DNA from: Candidatus Korarchaeum sp.
GTDB lineage: Archaea; Korarchaeota; Korarchaeia; Korarchaeales; Korarchaeaceae
NCBI GenBank assembly: GCA_038888615.1
Contig: JAWAID010000001.1
Location: 62,001 to 126,000, forward strand
Direction: 5' to 3'
DNA: 64,000 nt
Shown here: positions 8,143 to 16,855 of the stretch, piece after piece
Position numbering within the stretch: the stretch's first letter is position 1
Layout of the letters: each line of letters begins with the position of its first letter
Translations under genes and position numbers: made by a program
Notes under the pieces: generated by a model
What the model was told of the DNA's origin: nothing
Database searches by the model: none
The model's input: only the letters and a program-made list of their open reading frames with translations

Positions 8143-8550
8143 TCATTCTTTTCCCTCACCTTCAGTTGCTCCTAGGATCCTGTACACCTCCACTCCTTCA
8201 TCCCCAATCTTTTTGAAATCCAAGAAAGCTACTCCCTTCCTCTCAAGGCCTTCTAAGAGCTTCTTAGCCTTATCAATCGGTAAATTGAGCTCTGAGGACA
8301 CATCAGCTATTGAGACGAAACCCCCTTTCCTCCTAGCGAGCCTTATTATCGCGGCCTCTAGCTTCTCCTCCGAGGCCCTGACTTCCCTCACCTCACGCCT
8401 GAGGTAGAGTAGGAGCCCAGCTACGGCTAGCAACGAGAGCCCGGGTAGCAAGCGTATTGGCTCAATAGCACTTGCTATTAAGAATATTAGCCCAAAGAAT
8501 ATAAGTATAGCTGCTAATATGTAAGAAATAATATCGGAAAGAGAGGGCAA
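8143..8550 (-). CDS. Membrane protein with cytoplasmic winged-helix domain
   Basis: 135 residues: two closely spaced hydrophobic segments (about residues 8-27 and 31-48), then a charged linker and a C-terminal winged-helix-like region (about residues 65-125) with GGFVSIADVSSELNLPIDKAKKLLEGLERKG-type features. The TTG start lies 3 bases after the PspA-family stop, so the two are one transcript. A membrane-anchored wHTH next to PspA suggests a role in sensing or controlling envelope stress, which is inference from context only. Confidence 0.6.
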   Translation of the reverse strand: MPSLSDIISYILAAILIFFGLIFLIASAIEPIRLLPGLSLLAVAGLLLYLRREVREVRASEEKLEAAIIRLARRKGGFVSIADVSSELNLPIDKAKKLLEGLERKGVAFLDFKKIGDEGVEVYRILGATEGEGKE

Positions 8551-8553
8551 GGG

Positions 8554-9261
8554 TTAACCCCCTACCTTCTCCTTGAGTCTCCTCAGCTCCTCCTCCAGCT
8601 GAGCTTGGAGCTCGATCTTACCGAGCTCCCTCTCAATGACATCCTTCTCCTCCGGTTCGAGGAGATCCAAGGCTCCTCCAGTAGCTATGAGCTCATCTAG
8701 GGCTGCAGCTCTCGCCTTCATTTCGCTCACCTTCTCCTCAGATCTCTCGATTATCCTAGCAGCTGAGGCGAAGTCCTCTGAGAGACCTGTCACCATCCCC
8801 TGAACTTCAACCTGGGCTTTCGAGGCCTCGTACTCTGCCTTCAGCTGCTCCTTCTTAGCTTTGAAGAGATCTATCTTTGTCTTCAAGTTATCCCTAACGG
8901 ATAGGAGCTTCTCCTCATCTGCCTTCATATCGTTTATCCTTCCCTCGAGGACGCTCCTCTGTTGCGATAGCACGAGCTTCCTCTCAAGCGCCTGCTTAGC
9001 TAGGTCCTCCCTCCCGACCTTAAGGGCCCTCATCGCCTTCTCGTCCATATCCTTTATCTTCTCATCGATCCTCGCGAGCTCGAACTCGAGCTTCTTCCTA
9101 GCTGCGATAGCTCGAGAGAGCGCTATCTCCACGTTGTGGAGCTGTTGGACTAGCTTATCGTAGGCGTAATCCAACTGCTCCCTGGGGTCCTCGAACCTGT
9201 CGAAGAGCTTGTTCAACTTCGCCTCTATATTCACTCTGAGTCTCTCCCAGAACCCGGACAT
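8554..9261 (-). CDS. PspA/IM30 (Vipp1) family membrane-remodelling protein
   Basis: 235 residues from ATG 9261, which has a GGTGACC ribosome-binding site; an upstream in-frame ATG gives an implausible 20-residue leader. The N-terminal amphipathic helix WERLRVNIEAKLNKLFDRFEDP, the DPREQLDYAYDKL segment and the long helical coiled coil to about residue 190 are characteristic of PspA/IM30. These ESCRT-III-related proteins polymerise on membranes and counter membrane damage. Paired with the downstream winged-helix membrane protein. Confidence 0.85.
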   Translation of the reverse strand: MSGFWERLRVNIEAKLNKLFDRFEDPREQLDYAYDKLVQQLHNVEIALSRAIAARKKLEFELARIDEKIKDMDEKAMRALKVGREDLAKQALERKLVLSQQRSVLEGRINDMKADEEKLLSVRDNLKTKIDLFKAKKEQLKAEYEASKAQVEVQGMVTGLSEDFASAARIIERSEEKVSEMKARAAALDELIATGGALDLLEPEEKDVIERELGKIELQAQLEEELRRLKEKVGG

Positions 9262-9348
9262 GAGGTCACCTTTACATGGTGCATGCATAAGATAAAAAGC
9301 GCTCATCGCGATCAGTATCACCCCCTGGGAACCTCTAAAATTTTTACC

Positions 9349-10764
9349 TCAAGTTAGCGGCCCGTCGGATTCCGATCGTGAGAGTCTCTTCAGCGACTCT
9401 CCATACTGTCTGAGTGAGAGAAGAGCTTGTGCAGCCCTTTCCGGGGTCGGGAAAACGGGCAATCCTCTCCTCCTAAGCTCCCTCAAGACATCCTCCACCT
9501 CCTCTGTAGTAGGGACAGCTACTGCGACTAGGGGTATCCTGGAGCATTTCAGGAGCTCGGACAACGCCTCCAAGGTCCTCTCAGGTATCATAGCGGGCAC
9601 CCCAAACAACGGGATCAGGAGTACCGCGTCGTACTCCCCGCTCTCGGAGAATGCCCTTCCTACCTCGAGGAACTGCTCCGGCGTGGAGTCCCCCGTGAGG
9701 TCAGTCGGATTGCCGACCGGATAGTACGGAGGGAGCACTTCCCTCAGCCTCCTCTCGAGCTTCTCCGAGGGTGGGTTCAGCTGAAAGCCTAGGGATTCCA
9801 GGGCGTCGACAGCGAGTATACCGAAGCCCCCACCGTTCGTTACGACGGCCACTCTATCCCCCATCAACGGGGGCTGCGACGCCAGCGTCATGGGGGAATC
9901 CAAGAAGCCGCTCAGGTCACTCACCACCACTCCACCGCTCTGCCTGACGGCGGAGTGGAATATCTCGCTGCTCCCAGCCAGCGATCCCGTGTGGCTCCTC
10001 ACGGCCCTGTTACCGGACTGGGTCCTTCCACCCTTCAGTATCACCACCGGCTTCCTCTCAGATGCTCTCCTGATCGACTCCATGAACTTTCTACCATCAG
10101 CAACGCTCTCTACGTAAGCGGCTATCACCTTAGTATCCTCATCGTCCATCAGGTACTCTACCAGCTCCCCCTCATCCACATCAGCCCTGTTACCGTAACT
10201 CACGAACTTACTTATCCCTATGCCCTCCTTCCTCATCATGGTCAGCAAGGTGCTGCCTAGGCTCCCGCTCTGAGTGAGGACAGCTACGCCTCCCTCCTTT
10301 GGCCTAGGCATGACTTTTTCCGGGAGGAAGAGCGTGTCCACTTTATTCTTAGGATCGAATATGCCCAAACAATTGGGTCCGATTATCCTTATTCCATGTC
10401 TCTTAGCGGTCTCGACGAGCTTCCTCTCCAATTCGGAGTTACCTACCTCCGAGAACCCTCCAGAGACGACTAAAGCTCCTTTGGCCCCTTTATCAGCTGC
10501 CTCCTTCATGATCTCCGGGGTTGCCTCGGCTCTGACAGCCACCACCACCAGATCCACCCTGTCCGGGATCTGGGAGAGCGATGGGTAGCATTTGATGTTC
10601 AGGATCTCCTCGGCACTCGGATTGACCGGGTATAGTCTTCCCTGGAACCCTATCTCGATCATCCTCCTCAATATGACGTGCCCTACCTTCTCCTCATTCC
10701 TGGAAGCCCCTACTATCGCGACGGAATACGGCTTGAAGAAGACATCTAAGGACGCTTTCATCAT
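9349..10764 (-). CDS. acdA: Acetyl-CoA synthetase (ADP-forming), alpha subunit
   Basis: 471 residues. CoA-binding Rossmann domain (VAIVGASRNEEKVG at about 15-28), then succinyl-CoA-ligase-like domains with IGPNCLGI, TQSGSLGS and the RSHTGSLAGS loop; the loop His is residue 257 if the second Met is the start, matching the phosphorylated His of the Pyrococcus enzyme as I recall it. It makes acetate and ATP from acetyl-CoA, ADP and phosphate during fermentation. Only the alpha subunit is here; no ATP-grasp beta gene is adjacent. A GTATAAGTAA element at 10781-10790 sits about 22-25 bases before the start, indicating a leaderless transcript. Confidence 0.9.
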   Translation of the reverse strand: MMKASLDVFFKPYSVAIVGASRNEEKVGHVILRRMIEIGFQGRLYPVNPSAEEILNIKCYPSLSQIPDRVDLVVVAVRAEATPEIMKEAADKGAKGALVVSGGFSEVGNSELERKLVETAKRHGIRIIGPNCLGIFDPKNKVDTLFLPEKVMPRPKEGGVAVLTQSGSLGSTLLTMMRKEGIGISKFVSYGNRADVDEGELVEYLMDDEDTKVIAAYVESVADGRKFMESIRRASERKPVVILKGGRTQSGNRAVRSHTGSLAGSSEIFHSAVRQSGGVVVSDLSGFLDSPMTLASQPPLMGDRVAVVTNGGGFGILAVDALESLGFQLNPPSEKLERRLREVLPPYYPVGNPTDLTGDSTPEQFLEVGRAFSESGEYDAVLLIPLFGVPAMIPERTLEALSELLKCSRIPLVAVAVPTTEEVEDVLRELRRRGLPVFPTPERAAQALLSLRQYGESLKRLSRSESDGPLT

Positions 10765-10974
10765 GCAGAGCTATGGGGCTTTACTTATACGTTCAACGCC
10801 CGATCCCCCATGACAGCTGCAATGTATAACGAATTGTTTTATACAATACTCAGTTTATAAGAAAATATTTTAAAGCATTGGCCTGAAACCATTACGATCT
10901 TCAGGGAAGGATTTATTCGGGGACTAGCGGAGAATTGCTTCGGCATTTACCTAAATTTCATTTAACGATCGACT

Positions 10975-10988
10975 AATTATATATATGG
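10975..10988 (+). promoter_or_regulatory. TATA box for the Cys-rich secreted protein gene
   Basis: AATTATATATATGG lies about 30 bases before ATG 11015, the usual distance for an archaeal promoter giving a nearly leaderless mRNA. The whole 10.8-11.0 kb spacer is A/T-rich compared with flanking genes. No ribosome-binding site precedes the ATG, in agreement with a leaderless start. Confidence 0.6.
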
Positions 10989-11014
10989 TTAGCTATCCGA
11001 ACTAATGGGTTACT

Positions 11015-11752
11015 ATGCGTTACAAGCTGGCGGCCCTCTTCCTCATCCCGATCCTAGTTTCACCCATGGTGCGGCTCGAGGCCCAGGGACAGGAGCTTGA
11101 CTCTATTAGATTATATTCGCTCATGGGAGAAGCTAGGAGATCGGCTGACTTCATGAACCTGCTCGCGAGAGCAAAATCAATGGGCTTTAAGGAAGTTAAG
11201 TACTTGGGATTTGATATGAAAAGTGAGGGGCTTCTGGTATTAGGAGTAATGCTCAGCAGAGGGGAGGATAATGCCCTGCTGATCTTCGAGCTATTCGATG
11301 ATGGCTACTCCGAGGCCTACCTTTACATGCTGAGAGGGGATAGAGTCCTTCTGGATTCCTTCAGCAGATCGGGAGTAATTACTGTATATGGGAAATCTCA
11401 TTCCACCTGCCCCATAGTTGCTCGCAATGGTCGCTCAAGCTCCACTGGCATAGGTCCCTTAGAGGCTGGCCGCAACGATTGCTACAGCAGCGGCTGCAGG
11501 CCATGCTGCAGCGCACAGATAGGCTGCCCCAGCGGAAGGTACGCCGATTGCAAGTACATATGCGATAGCTGGAATTATGGGTGCCTTATCAATTGTGGTG
11601 TCACCCTCGTGGGCTGTGCAACTAGTTGTGCGGACTGTATCGCTGGTTCCCGCCTCGCCTGCGGTTTTTGTATAGCCCGCGTATTGGCATCCCCTTGGGC
11701 GGGAGAGTCCCTATCTGTTGCACCAGGTCGCATTGCGCATGCAGATGCTTGA
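11015..11752 (+). CDS. Secreted Cys-rich protein, halocin C8-like bacteriocin precursor candidate
   Basis: 245 residues. A signal peptide with hydrophobic core (ALFLIPILVSP) ends near residue 24; a mixed alpha/beta domain without cysteine covers residues 25-125; the C-terminal part has 15 cysteines between residues 132 and 219, including CC, repeated CxxC/CxxxC spacings and a hydrophobic Gly/Cys stretch. This arrangement (secretion signal, immunity-like N-terminal half, Cys-rich hydrophobic C-terminal peptide) recalls the halocin C8 precursor, where the N-terminal half confers immunity. In the C-terminal part 6 of 8 arginines use CGC, whereas neighbouring genes use AGG/AGA. Family membership is inferred, not tested; another disulfide-rich exported protein is possible. 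Confidence 0.5.
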   Translation: MRYKLAALFLIPILVSPMVRLEAQGQELDSIRLYSLMGEARRSADFMNLLARAKSMGFKEVKYLGFDMKSEGLLVLGVMLSRGEDNALLIFELFDDGYSEAYLYMLRGDRVLLDSFSRSGVITVYGKSHSTCPIVARNGRSSSTGIGPLEAGRNDCYSSGCRPCCSAQIGCPSGRYADCKYICDSWNYGCLINCGVTLVGCATSCADCIAGSRLACGFCIARVLASPWAGESLSVAPGRIAHADA

Positions 11753-11770
11753 GATATCAGGGGTAGTGGT

Positions 11771-12376
11771 ATGAAGGTAGCACATCATACTATTATTTTT
11801 ATTGTACTTATGGTTTATTTTATGTCACTATGGCTCCCAGACCTGTATAATATCTATAGGCCCTCACCCTTCCACTACCCCCTTTTCCTCCTCATCACAG
11901 CTGTAGCGTGGTTGTTCAAGGAGCAGTGCCCTCCGCTGAGGAAATGGAGGTTGCTGAGCATAGCAACGATCATCTTCGTTGCTTCAGTGAACACAGCCCT
12001 CCTGATTATTGCTGGAGTGAGGGTACTACCTGGTCCTCTAGTGGGCTCCCTATTCCTCGCCCCAGGAGCAATGTCACTGGAGGGGGAGTACCTTAGGCTT
12101 ACAAAGCGGAGCAAGTGGGGGGCGAGGGTGGAGGTTCCCTTCATCATTCTTTCGTACTTCATCGTCATACAATCCCCTCTCACGTACTTCTTAGTAGCAG
12201 GACTCCCATTGAGGGAGGAGATTCCGCTCATCCTCTCGGAACCCCTTTACCTGCTCACATTCCTGATAGCTCATATGATGCTCCTACCCTTCATCTACTA
12301 TGCGATAGTTGTTTGGAGGACCACCCAGAGGACCGCGAGAGGGCCTCCGATGCTATCTTTGGGGGACATGCTGTAG
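11771..12376 (+). CDS. Polytopic membrane protein of unknown function
   Basis: 201 residues with about five or six hydrophobic segments (roughly residues 5-25, 35-50, 62-82, 88-102, 120-145 and 160-182), short basic loops and no recognised motif. It begins 18 bases after the Cys-rich secreted protein, so it is probably co-transcribed, and may serve export or self-protection if the upstream product is a bacteriocin; this is inference. A degraded second copy begins one base after its stop codon. Confidence 0.65.
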   Translation: MKVAHHTIIFIVLMVYFMSLWLPDLYNIYRPSPFHYPLFLLITAVAWLFKEQCPPLRKWRLLSIATIIFVASVNTALLIIAGVRVLPGPLVGSLFLAPGAMSLEGEYLRLTKRSKWGARVEVPFIILSYFIVIQSPLTYFLVAGLPLREEIPLILSEPLYLLTFLIAHMMLLPFIYYAIVVWRTTQRTARGPPMLSLGDML

Positions 12377-12377
12377 G

Positions 12378-12884
12378 ATGCGACTGATCGATCATATCAT
12401 CACCCTCAATTCGCTCTTGCTACTCCCTTCGAGTGTTTTTGGTCTTTACAAATTTCCACCAATTCTCTACTCTCTCTTTCCAATCCTCCCGGCGGCTAGA
12501 TTACTGCTTAAATGGGGTAAGCGCGATCTCATAGGGAGGTCCAGCTGCTCTGCGCGATAACGTTCTGCTTGGTATCCGTAATACAACGTCGCTTCTCCTT
12601 AGGTTAGATGGGGTTGTGGAGGAGTTCCTTCGCCGTCCATTCGCTTACTCCTTACCTTTCTCCGCAGCTAGCTTGTACATCGACCATCCTAAGGAGAGAG
12701 CTCCTCCTCAAATCCAGGAAGCAAGCCATTTCAGTGATGCTCTACATCGTGTTCTTCTCAGTGGTCCTCAAAGCCTTTAAGCATGGTGTTGATCTCGCAC
12801 CTGATGTTCTTACCTTGGATCTACTATCTGATAGCGATTTTGGGAGGCGTAACATCTCATTACGCAGCCCAAAGATCATGTTAG
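12378..12884 (+). pseudogene. Frameshifted second copy of the upstream membrane protein
   Basis: Translated in pieces, this stretch follows the 201-residue membrane protein in order. Frame one from ATG 12378 gives LLLPSSVFGLYKFPP-like sequence up to a stop at 12560; other frames continue with RRPFAYSLPFSAASLY (compare GPLVGSLFLAPGAMSL), then RRELLLKSRKQ with a hydrophobic segment, and finally LISHLMFLPWIYYLIAIL ending in a stop at 12882-12884, aligning with LIAHMMLLPFIYYAIVVW of the intact gene. At least three frame changes are needed, so this is a decayed tandem paralogue unless sequencing errors are responsible. Confidence 0.6.
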
Positions 12885-12974
12885 GTGATTATCTCCACGT
12901 CTGACCACTCACACCCGACTTCGCCTATGACCGGGTGTAAGGATTAAAGGGAAGAGCCACCAGATATAGAAGGA

Positions 12975-14087
12975 ATGTCAGAGAACGGAGACCTTCCCTT
13001 CGAATCGATCGAAGAGGCTATCCTCAGGATAAGGTGCAACGTCTCGGGTTTCTCAGCGGAGGGGGTGAGCTACCCGGTGGAGGGCTTCTGGAGAACAGAT
13101 CTCCCTGACGATTTTCACGGGAGCATAGCGGCTGTAGACGGTGGGAGTAGCAGGGGACCAATAAATCAGGGACAGGTGATATTCATAGCCTCCTCCTCCC
13201 TCTTCGAGAGGGGGAAATCCGTTAGGAGAGCTAGGAAGTACCAGATTGGCGTCCTAGATGACTTATGGCACAGTGAAAGGATATCCACGTGTAGAGAGAC
13301 GATGGAGGTCAAGATGGCCCTGAGGGCCACTGAGTCCCTGGATCCTGAGATCCTACTGCTAGACGGATCCCTAGAAGCCCTGATCAGTAGGGATGCGTGG
13401 ACCCCGTTCGGAGCTAGGTATGGATCTCAACCACTTAGGAGCTTCCTCGAGGATATCCTGAGTGAGATGGAGGGTATCGATCTGACGGGCGACCTTGTCC
13501 CCTTGACACTGAACCAAGCTACCTCCGAGACCGTGGATAGCATCATCGAGGGTTATTACGTGCATAAGCTGGGAAGGGCCCCTAGGAGAGATGAGTTGCT
13601 GAGGGCGAGGATATTCCTGGAGAGATACGAGACGCTCATCTCACTCAACGAGTTGCTGACTAATTCCAAGAGGCTAGTTGCTGTTTCCAAGAGGTCAGGG
13701 AGTAAGATCTACTTCAGGTCTAAGATTCCCGACATAGAGATCGTGAGAAAGTCCTTTTTGTTTAAGACAGGTTACCTTAGACCCATAAGGAGCGAGCTGA
13801 GGTTTCCGGCATACTACGGTATCGATAGTTCCTACCCCATCACGATAACTTACGCTAAGCTGGAGAGGAACGCTAATCCCCTCAGGATAGAGATCTTGGG
13901 TGAGCACGATGAGAACTCCCTGGGAAGGATAATCGGTTCCCTAGCTAAGAACTCCATTAGAGGATACCCTTATCACCTAAGGATGGCTCATGAGATGGCT
14001 AAGGTGAGTAGGGAAGAGGTGCTGCACCTGCTGAAGAACCTCCACTTAACGGAGCGGCCCAGCGGGAGGGAGGTCCTTGGGGAGTAA
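12975..14087 (+). CDS. nurA: NurA 5'-3' nuclease
   Basis: 370 residues. The NurA domain metal-binding Asp sits in AAVDGGSSRG near residue 55, and a second acidic motif LLLDGSLEAL near residue 126; a C-terminal YPYHLRMAHEMAKVS segment matches the family. NurA forms a ring-shaped nuclease that works with HerA in DNA end resection. ATG start just upstream of the HerA gene, which it overlaps by 11 bases. First gene of the four-gene double-strand-break repair operon conserved in thermophilic archaea. Confidence 0.9.
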   Translation: MSENGDLPFESIEEAILRIRCNVSGFSAEGVSYPVEGFWRTDLPDDFHGSIAAVDGGSSRGPINQGQVIFIASSSLFERGKSVRRARKYQIGVLDDLWHSERISTCRETMEVKMALRATESLDPEILLLDGSLEALISRDAWTPFGARYGSQPLRSFLEDILSEMEGIDLTGDLVPLTLNQATSETVDSIIEGYYVHKLGRAPRRDELLRARIFLERYETLISLNELLTNSKRLVAVSKRSGSKIYFRSKIPDIEIVRKSFLFKTGYLRPIRSELRFPAYYGIDSSYPITITYAKLERNANPLRIEILGEHDENSLGRIIGSLAKNSIRGYPYHLRMAHEMAKVSREEVLHLLKNLHLTERPSGREVLGE

Positions 14088-15678
14088 GTCCCTCGGTAAG
14101 GTAGCCCCGGGAACTACCCCCCTATCGGTCGATATGGTCGCGTACTCGGACATGATCCCCAGGGTGGGGGAGTACGTCGTGATCGAGGACGGGAACACCA
14201 GGGTACTCGGGATGATAACCGAGGTTGTGAGGGGGGCATTCGAGTTCGAGAGGGAGGATCTCCTCCAGGCGGAGCATTACGATAGGATACTCGGGTTGCT
14301 CGACAAACCCTCTAACTGGGTGAAGGCTTCAATAAAGATGATAGGAATGTTGGAGGGGAATGAGCTCGTGGGCCTGCCTAAGGTACCAGTCTCTCCAGCT
14401 GCTGAGGTCAGGATAGCGCCTAAGGATGTCTTGGAGAGTATCTTCAAGCCATCCGGAGGTGATGGAGTGAGGATAGGGAGTCTCATCACCAGGGATGACG
14501 TTGACGTCTACCTGAACCCTGATGAGATGGTATCGAGGCACCTAGCTATACTAGCTGTGACCGGAGCTGGTAAATCTAATACGGTGAGCGTGATACTCGA
14601 GGAGATACTCAGGATGGGAGGGGTCGCGCTACTCTTCGATGTCCACTCTGAGTACACCGATATAGCTTTCAACTGCGATGGTTGTCACGTCGAGTCGATA
14701 AGGCCTCAGATAGACCCCTCTACGCTCAGCCTAGATGAGTTAGCGAGGTTGCTCGCAATATCTTACGAATCAGCTGCGAAGATTTACTTATACCTTAAGA
14801 AGGCTTACATTTCCTCAAGTAGACTCCTCAGGAGCGGGGAGCTCGGTAACTACATAAGGAAAGCTGAGATAGATGCTGATCCTAATGATATGCTCGCTGG
14901 TATACACGCCATAGTGAAGCTCTCATTGGAGGAGGGAGGTTCCTCGGACGATGAGAACCTCCTGCAGTACGATGGCAGGGATGAGAATAGTGTCCTGAGC
15001 CTGCTCCTCAGAATCGAGCATGTGAGGGAGAGGTACTCGAGGGTCGTAATCCCATACGCGGGCGAGATAGTGGACCACCTAGACTATGGAAAACTCGTTG
15101 TAGTCGATCTAGGGAACTTAGACTCGGAGTTAACTGATATAGTCGTTGGTAAGACCTTGTTGACGCTCCTTCATAGAGCTAAAGCGATGAGAATGGGTTT
15201 CCAGGGGAGAAGCATACCTATCCCGGTCTTCACAGTTCTGGAGGAAGCTCACGCATTAATACCATCTAACGAGAGGACTTACACGTCCTCAGCTGCAGCT
15301 CAGATAGCTAAGGAGGGTAGGAAGTTCGGTATAGGGCTTTGCTTAGTTAGTCAAAGGCCAAAGGGACTCAACACGGATATACTCTCGCAGATGGTCAATA
15401 AGATAGTGCTGAGGGTGATAGAGCCCGATGACCAAGCTTACGTTAGGAGAACTACCGAGTTCTTGAGCGAGGATATGCTGGATCACCTGACATCTCTGGA
15501 CGTGGGTGAGGCGATCATAGTGGGCCCCATGGTGAGGATCCCCGCTTTAGTTAAGATAAGGTTATCTGGAGCTAAGAGAAGAGGGGAAAGCCTAAGAGCT
15601 AGAGAGCTCTGGAGAAAGGGAATTGAGAGGAAGAATGAGGAATTTCAAGACGATTACTACTCCGCTATAGGTGGGTGA
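14077..15678 (+). CDS. herA: HerA hexameric DNA translocase/helicase
   Basis: 533 residues. N-terminal HAS-barrel (LGKVAPGTTPLSV onward, residues 5-110), then the FtsK/HerA-type ATPase with Walker A TGAGKSN near residue 161, Walker B-type FTVLEEAHALIP near residue 387, and the SQRPKGL sensor-like motif, with a C-terminal VGEAIIVGP segment. HerA pumps DNA into NurA during end resection. The TTG start is favoured because the conserved barrel begins immediately after it. No gap to Mre11. Confidence 0.93.
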   Translation: MGSKSLGKVAPGTTPLSVDMVAYSDMIPRVGEYVVIEDGNTRVLGMITEVVRGAFEFEREDLLQAEHYDRILGLLDKPSNWVKASIKMIGMLEGNELVGLPKVPVSPAAEVRIAPKDVLESIFKPSGGDGVRIGSLITRDDVDVYLNPDEMVSRHLAILAVTGAGKSNTVSVILEEILRMGGVALLFDVHSEYTDIAFNCDGCHVESIRPQIDPSTLSLDELARLLAISYESAAKIYLYLKKAYISSSRLLRSGELGNYIRKAEIDADPNDMLAGIHAIVKLSLEEGGSSDDENLLQYDGRDENSVLSLLLRIEHVRERYSRVVIPYAGEIVDHLDYGKLVVVDLGNLDSELTDIVVGKTLLTLLHRAKAMRMGFQGRSIPIPVFTVLEEAHALIPSNERTYTSSAAAQIAKEGRKFGIGLCLVSQRPKGLNTDILSQMVNKIVLRVIEPDDQAYVRRTTEFLSEDMLDHLTSLDVGEAIIVGPMVRIPALVKIRLSGAKRRGESLRARELWRKGIERKNEEFQDDYYSAIGG

Positions 15679-15679
15679 C

Positions 15680-16855
15680 GTGAGGGTAGTGCATATATCG
15701 GACAGCCACTTAGGCAAGGTTCAGTTCAACTCGGCCGAGAGGGAGGAGGACTTCTATTCTTCCTTCAGCAGAGCCGTGGAGCTTGCTATCTCCGAGAAGC
15801 CTGACCTAGTTATCCACACCGGGGACCTCTTCGATAGCTACAGGCCGAATCCCAGGGCCTTCGTCAGGGCCTTCGATTCCCTAATTAAGCTAGCTGAGAG
15901 AGGAATCCCCCTCGCTATAATAGAGGGGAACCATGAGCTCGGCCCCGATATCGCTAGGAGGCAGATAACCTCTCCTCTAGTGAGTTTAGAGTCCTTATTC
16001 TCCAGAGTAGGTTATGGAGGAATGTTCCTCAGGCTGAACGCTAAAGTCGAGAGGATAGGCGACGTAGTGGTAGCTGGCCTGCCTTACAAGAGCTCAGGAA
16101 GGGAGATTCCCAGGGTAATAGAGTACTTGGAGAGGAAGTCCAAGGAGATCTGTAAGTGTCCCTCGATCCTGATGATTCATCAGGGGGTTAGAGGTCTCAT
16201 TAAGACCTTCTATCCTGAGCTCGAGTTCTCCGACGTGGCTAAGACGAGCTTCGATTACGTGGCGATGGGGCACTATCACAACAAGGTCGTTATTGGAACC
16301 GGACGCAGGTACTTCGCGTACCCAGGATCGACGGAGGTTGTTGAGCCCAGGGAGGCCTTCTCATCAGACGGTAAGAAGTACATCCTCTCCGTAGAGGTGA
16401 GTAATGACTGTCTAGAGGTCAAGGAGTTACCTCTCGAGACCAGGCCTTTCATAACGTTCTCAGAGACCATAAAGAGCACGAGGGACCTTTACGTTCTCAT
16501 AGAGAGACTTAAAGAGTTCCTATCACGCTCAAAGGAGAAGCCGGTGGTATACGGCAAGGTCCGCATCGCCGGTCCGATGAGACCGGGCTTCGCAGCGGGG
16601 GAGATCAGGAGGTCACTTTCCGAATCCTCCATTCACGTCTCGGTCAGGGAGAAGCTTGAGGAAGAGGAAGAGGAGCTCTTCGAAGAACCTCCACACTTAG
16701 GGATCGAGGAGAGCATATACCAGTTGATAGGGTCCGCTAGGGTCGAGGAGGATGTGAAGGAGCTCGCGATGAGGGTCTTCGAGATATGGTACAAGGAGGG
16801 TAAGAGGGGGAAGGACTTCGTCGATGAAGTCATGAGGCTGGTGGAGGAGCCTTGA
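15680..16855 (+). CDS. mre11: Mre11 double-strand-break repair nuclease
   Basis: 391 residues from GTG 15680 (a GTG at 15671 is in frame, but AGGTGG precedes 15680 at good spacing). Phosphoesterase motifs appear in order: HISDSHLG at the N-terminus, HTGDLFDS, EGNHE, IHQG and MGHYHN, followed by the capping domain and an acidic C-terminal helix for Rad50 binding. Mre11 has Mn-dependent 3'-5' exo and endonuclease activity at DNA ends. The Rad50 start overlaps its stop. Confidence 0.93.
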   Translation: MRVVHISDSHLGKVQFNSAEREEDFYSSFSRAVELAISEKPDLVIHTGDLFDSYRPNPRAFVRAFDSLIKLAERGIPLAIIEGNHELGPDIARRQITSPLVSLESLFSRVGYGGMFLRLNAKVERIGDVVVAGLPYKSSGREIPRVIEYLERKSKEICKCPSILMIHQGVRGLIKTFYPELEFSDVAKTSFDYVAMGHYHNKVVIGTGRRYFAYPGSTEVVEPREAFSSDGKKYILSVEVSNDCLEVKELPLETRPFITFSETIKSTRDLYVLIERLKEFLSRSKEKPVVYGKVRIAGPMRPGFAAGEIRRSLSESSIHVSVREKLEEEEEELFEEPPHLGIEESIYQLIGSARVEEDVKELAMRVFEIWYKEGKRGKDFVDEVMRLVEEP

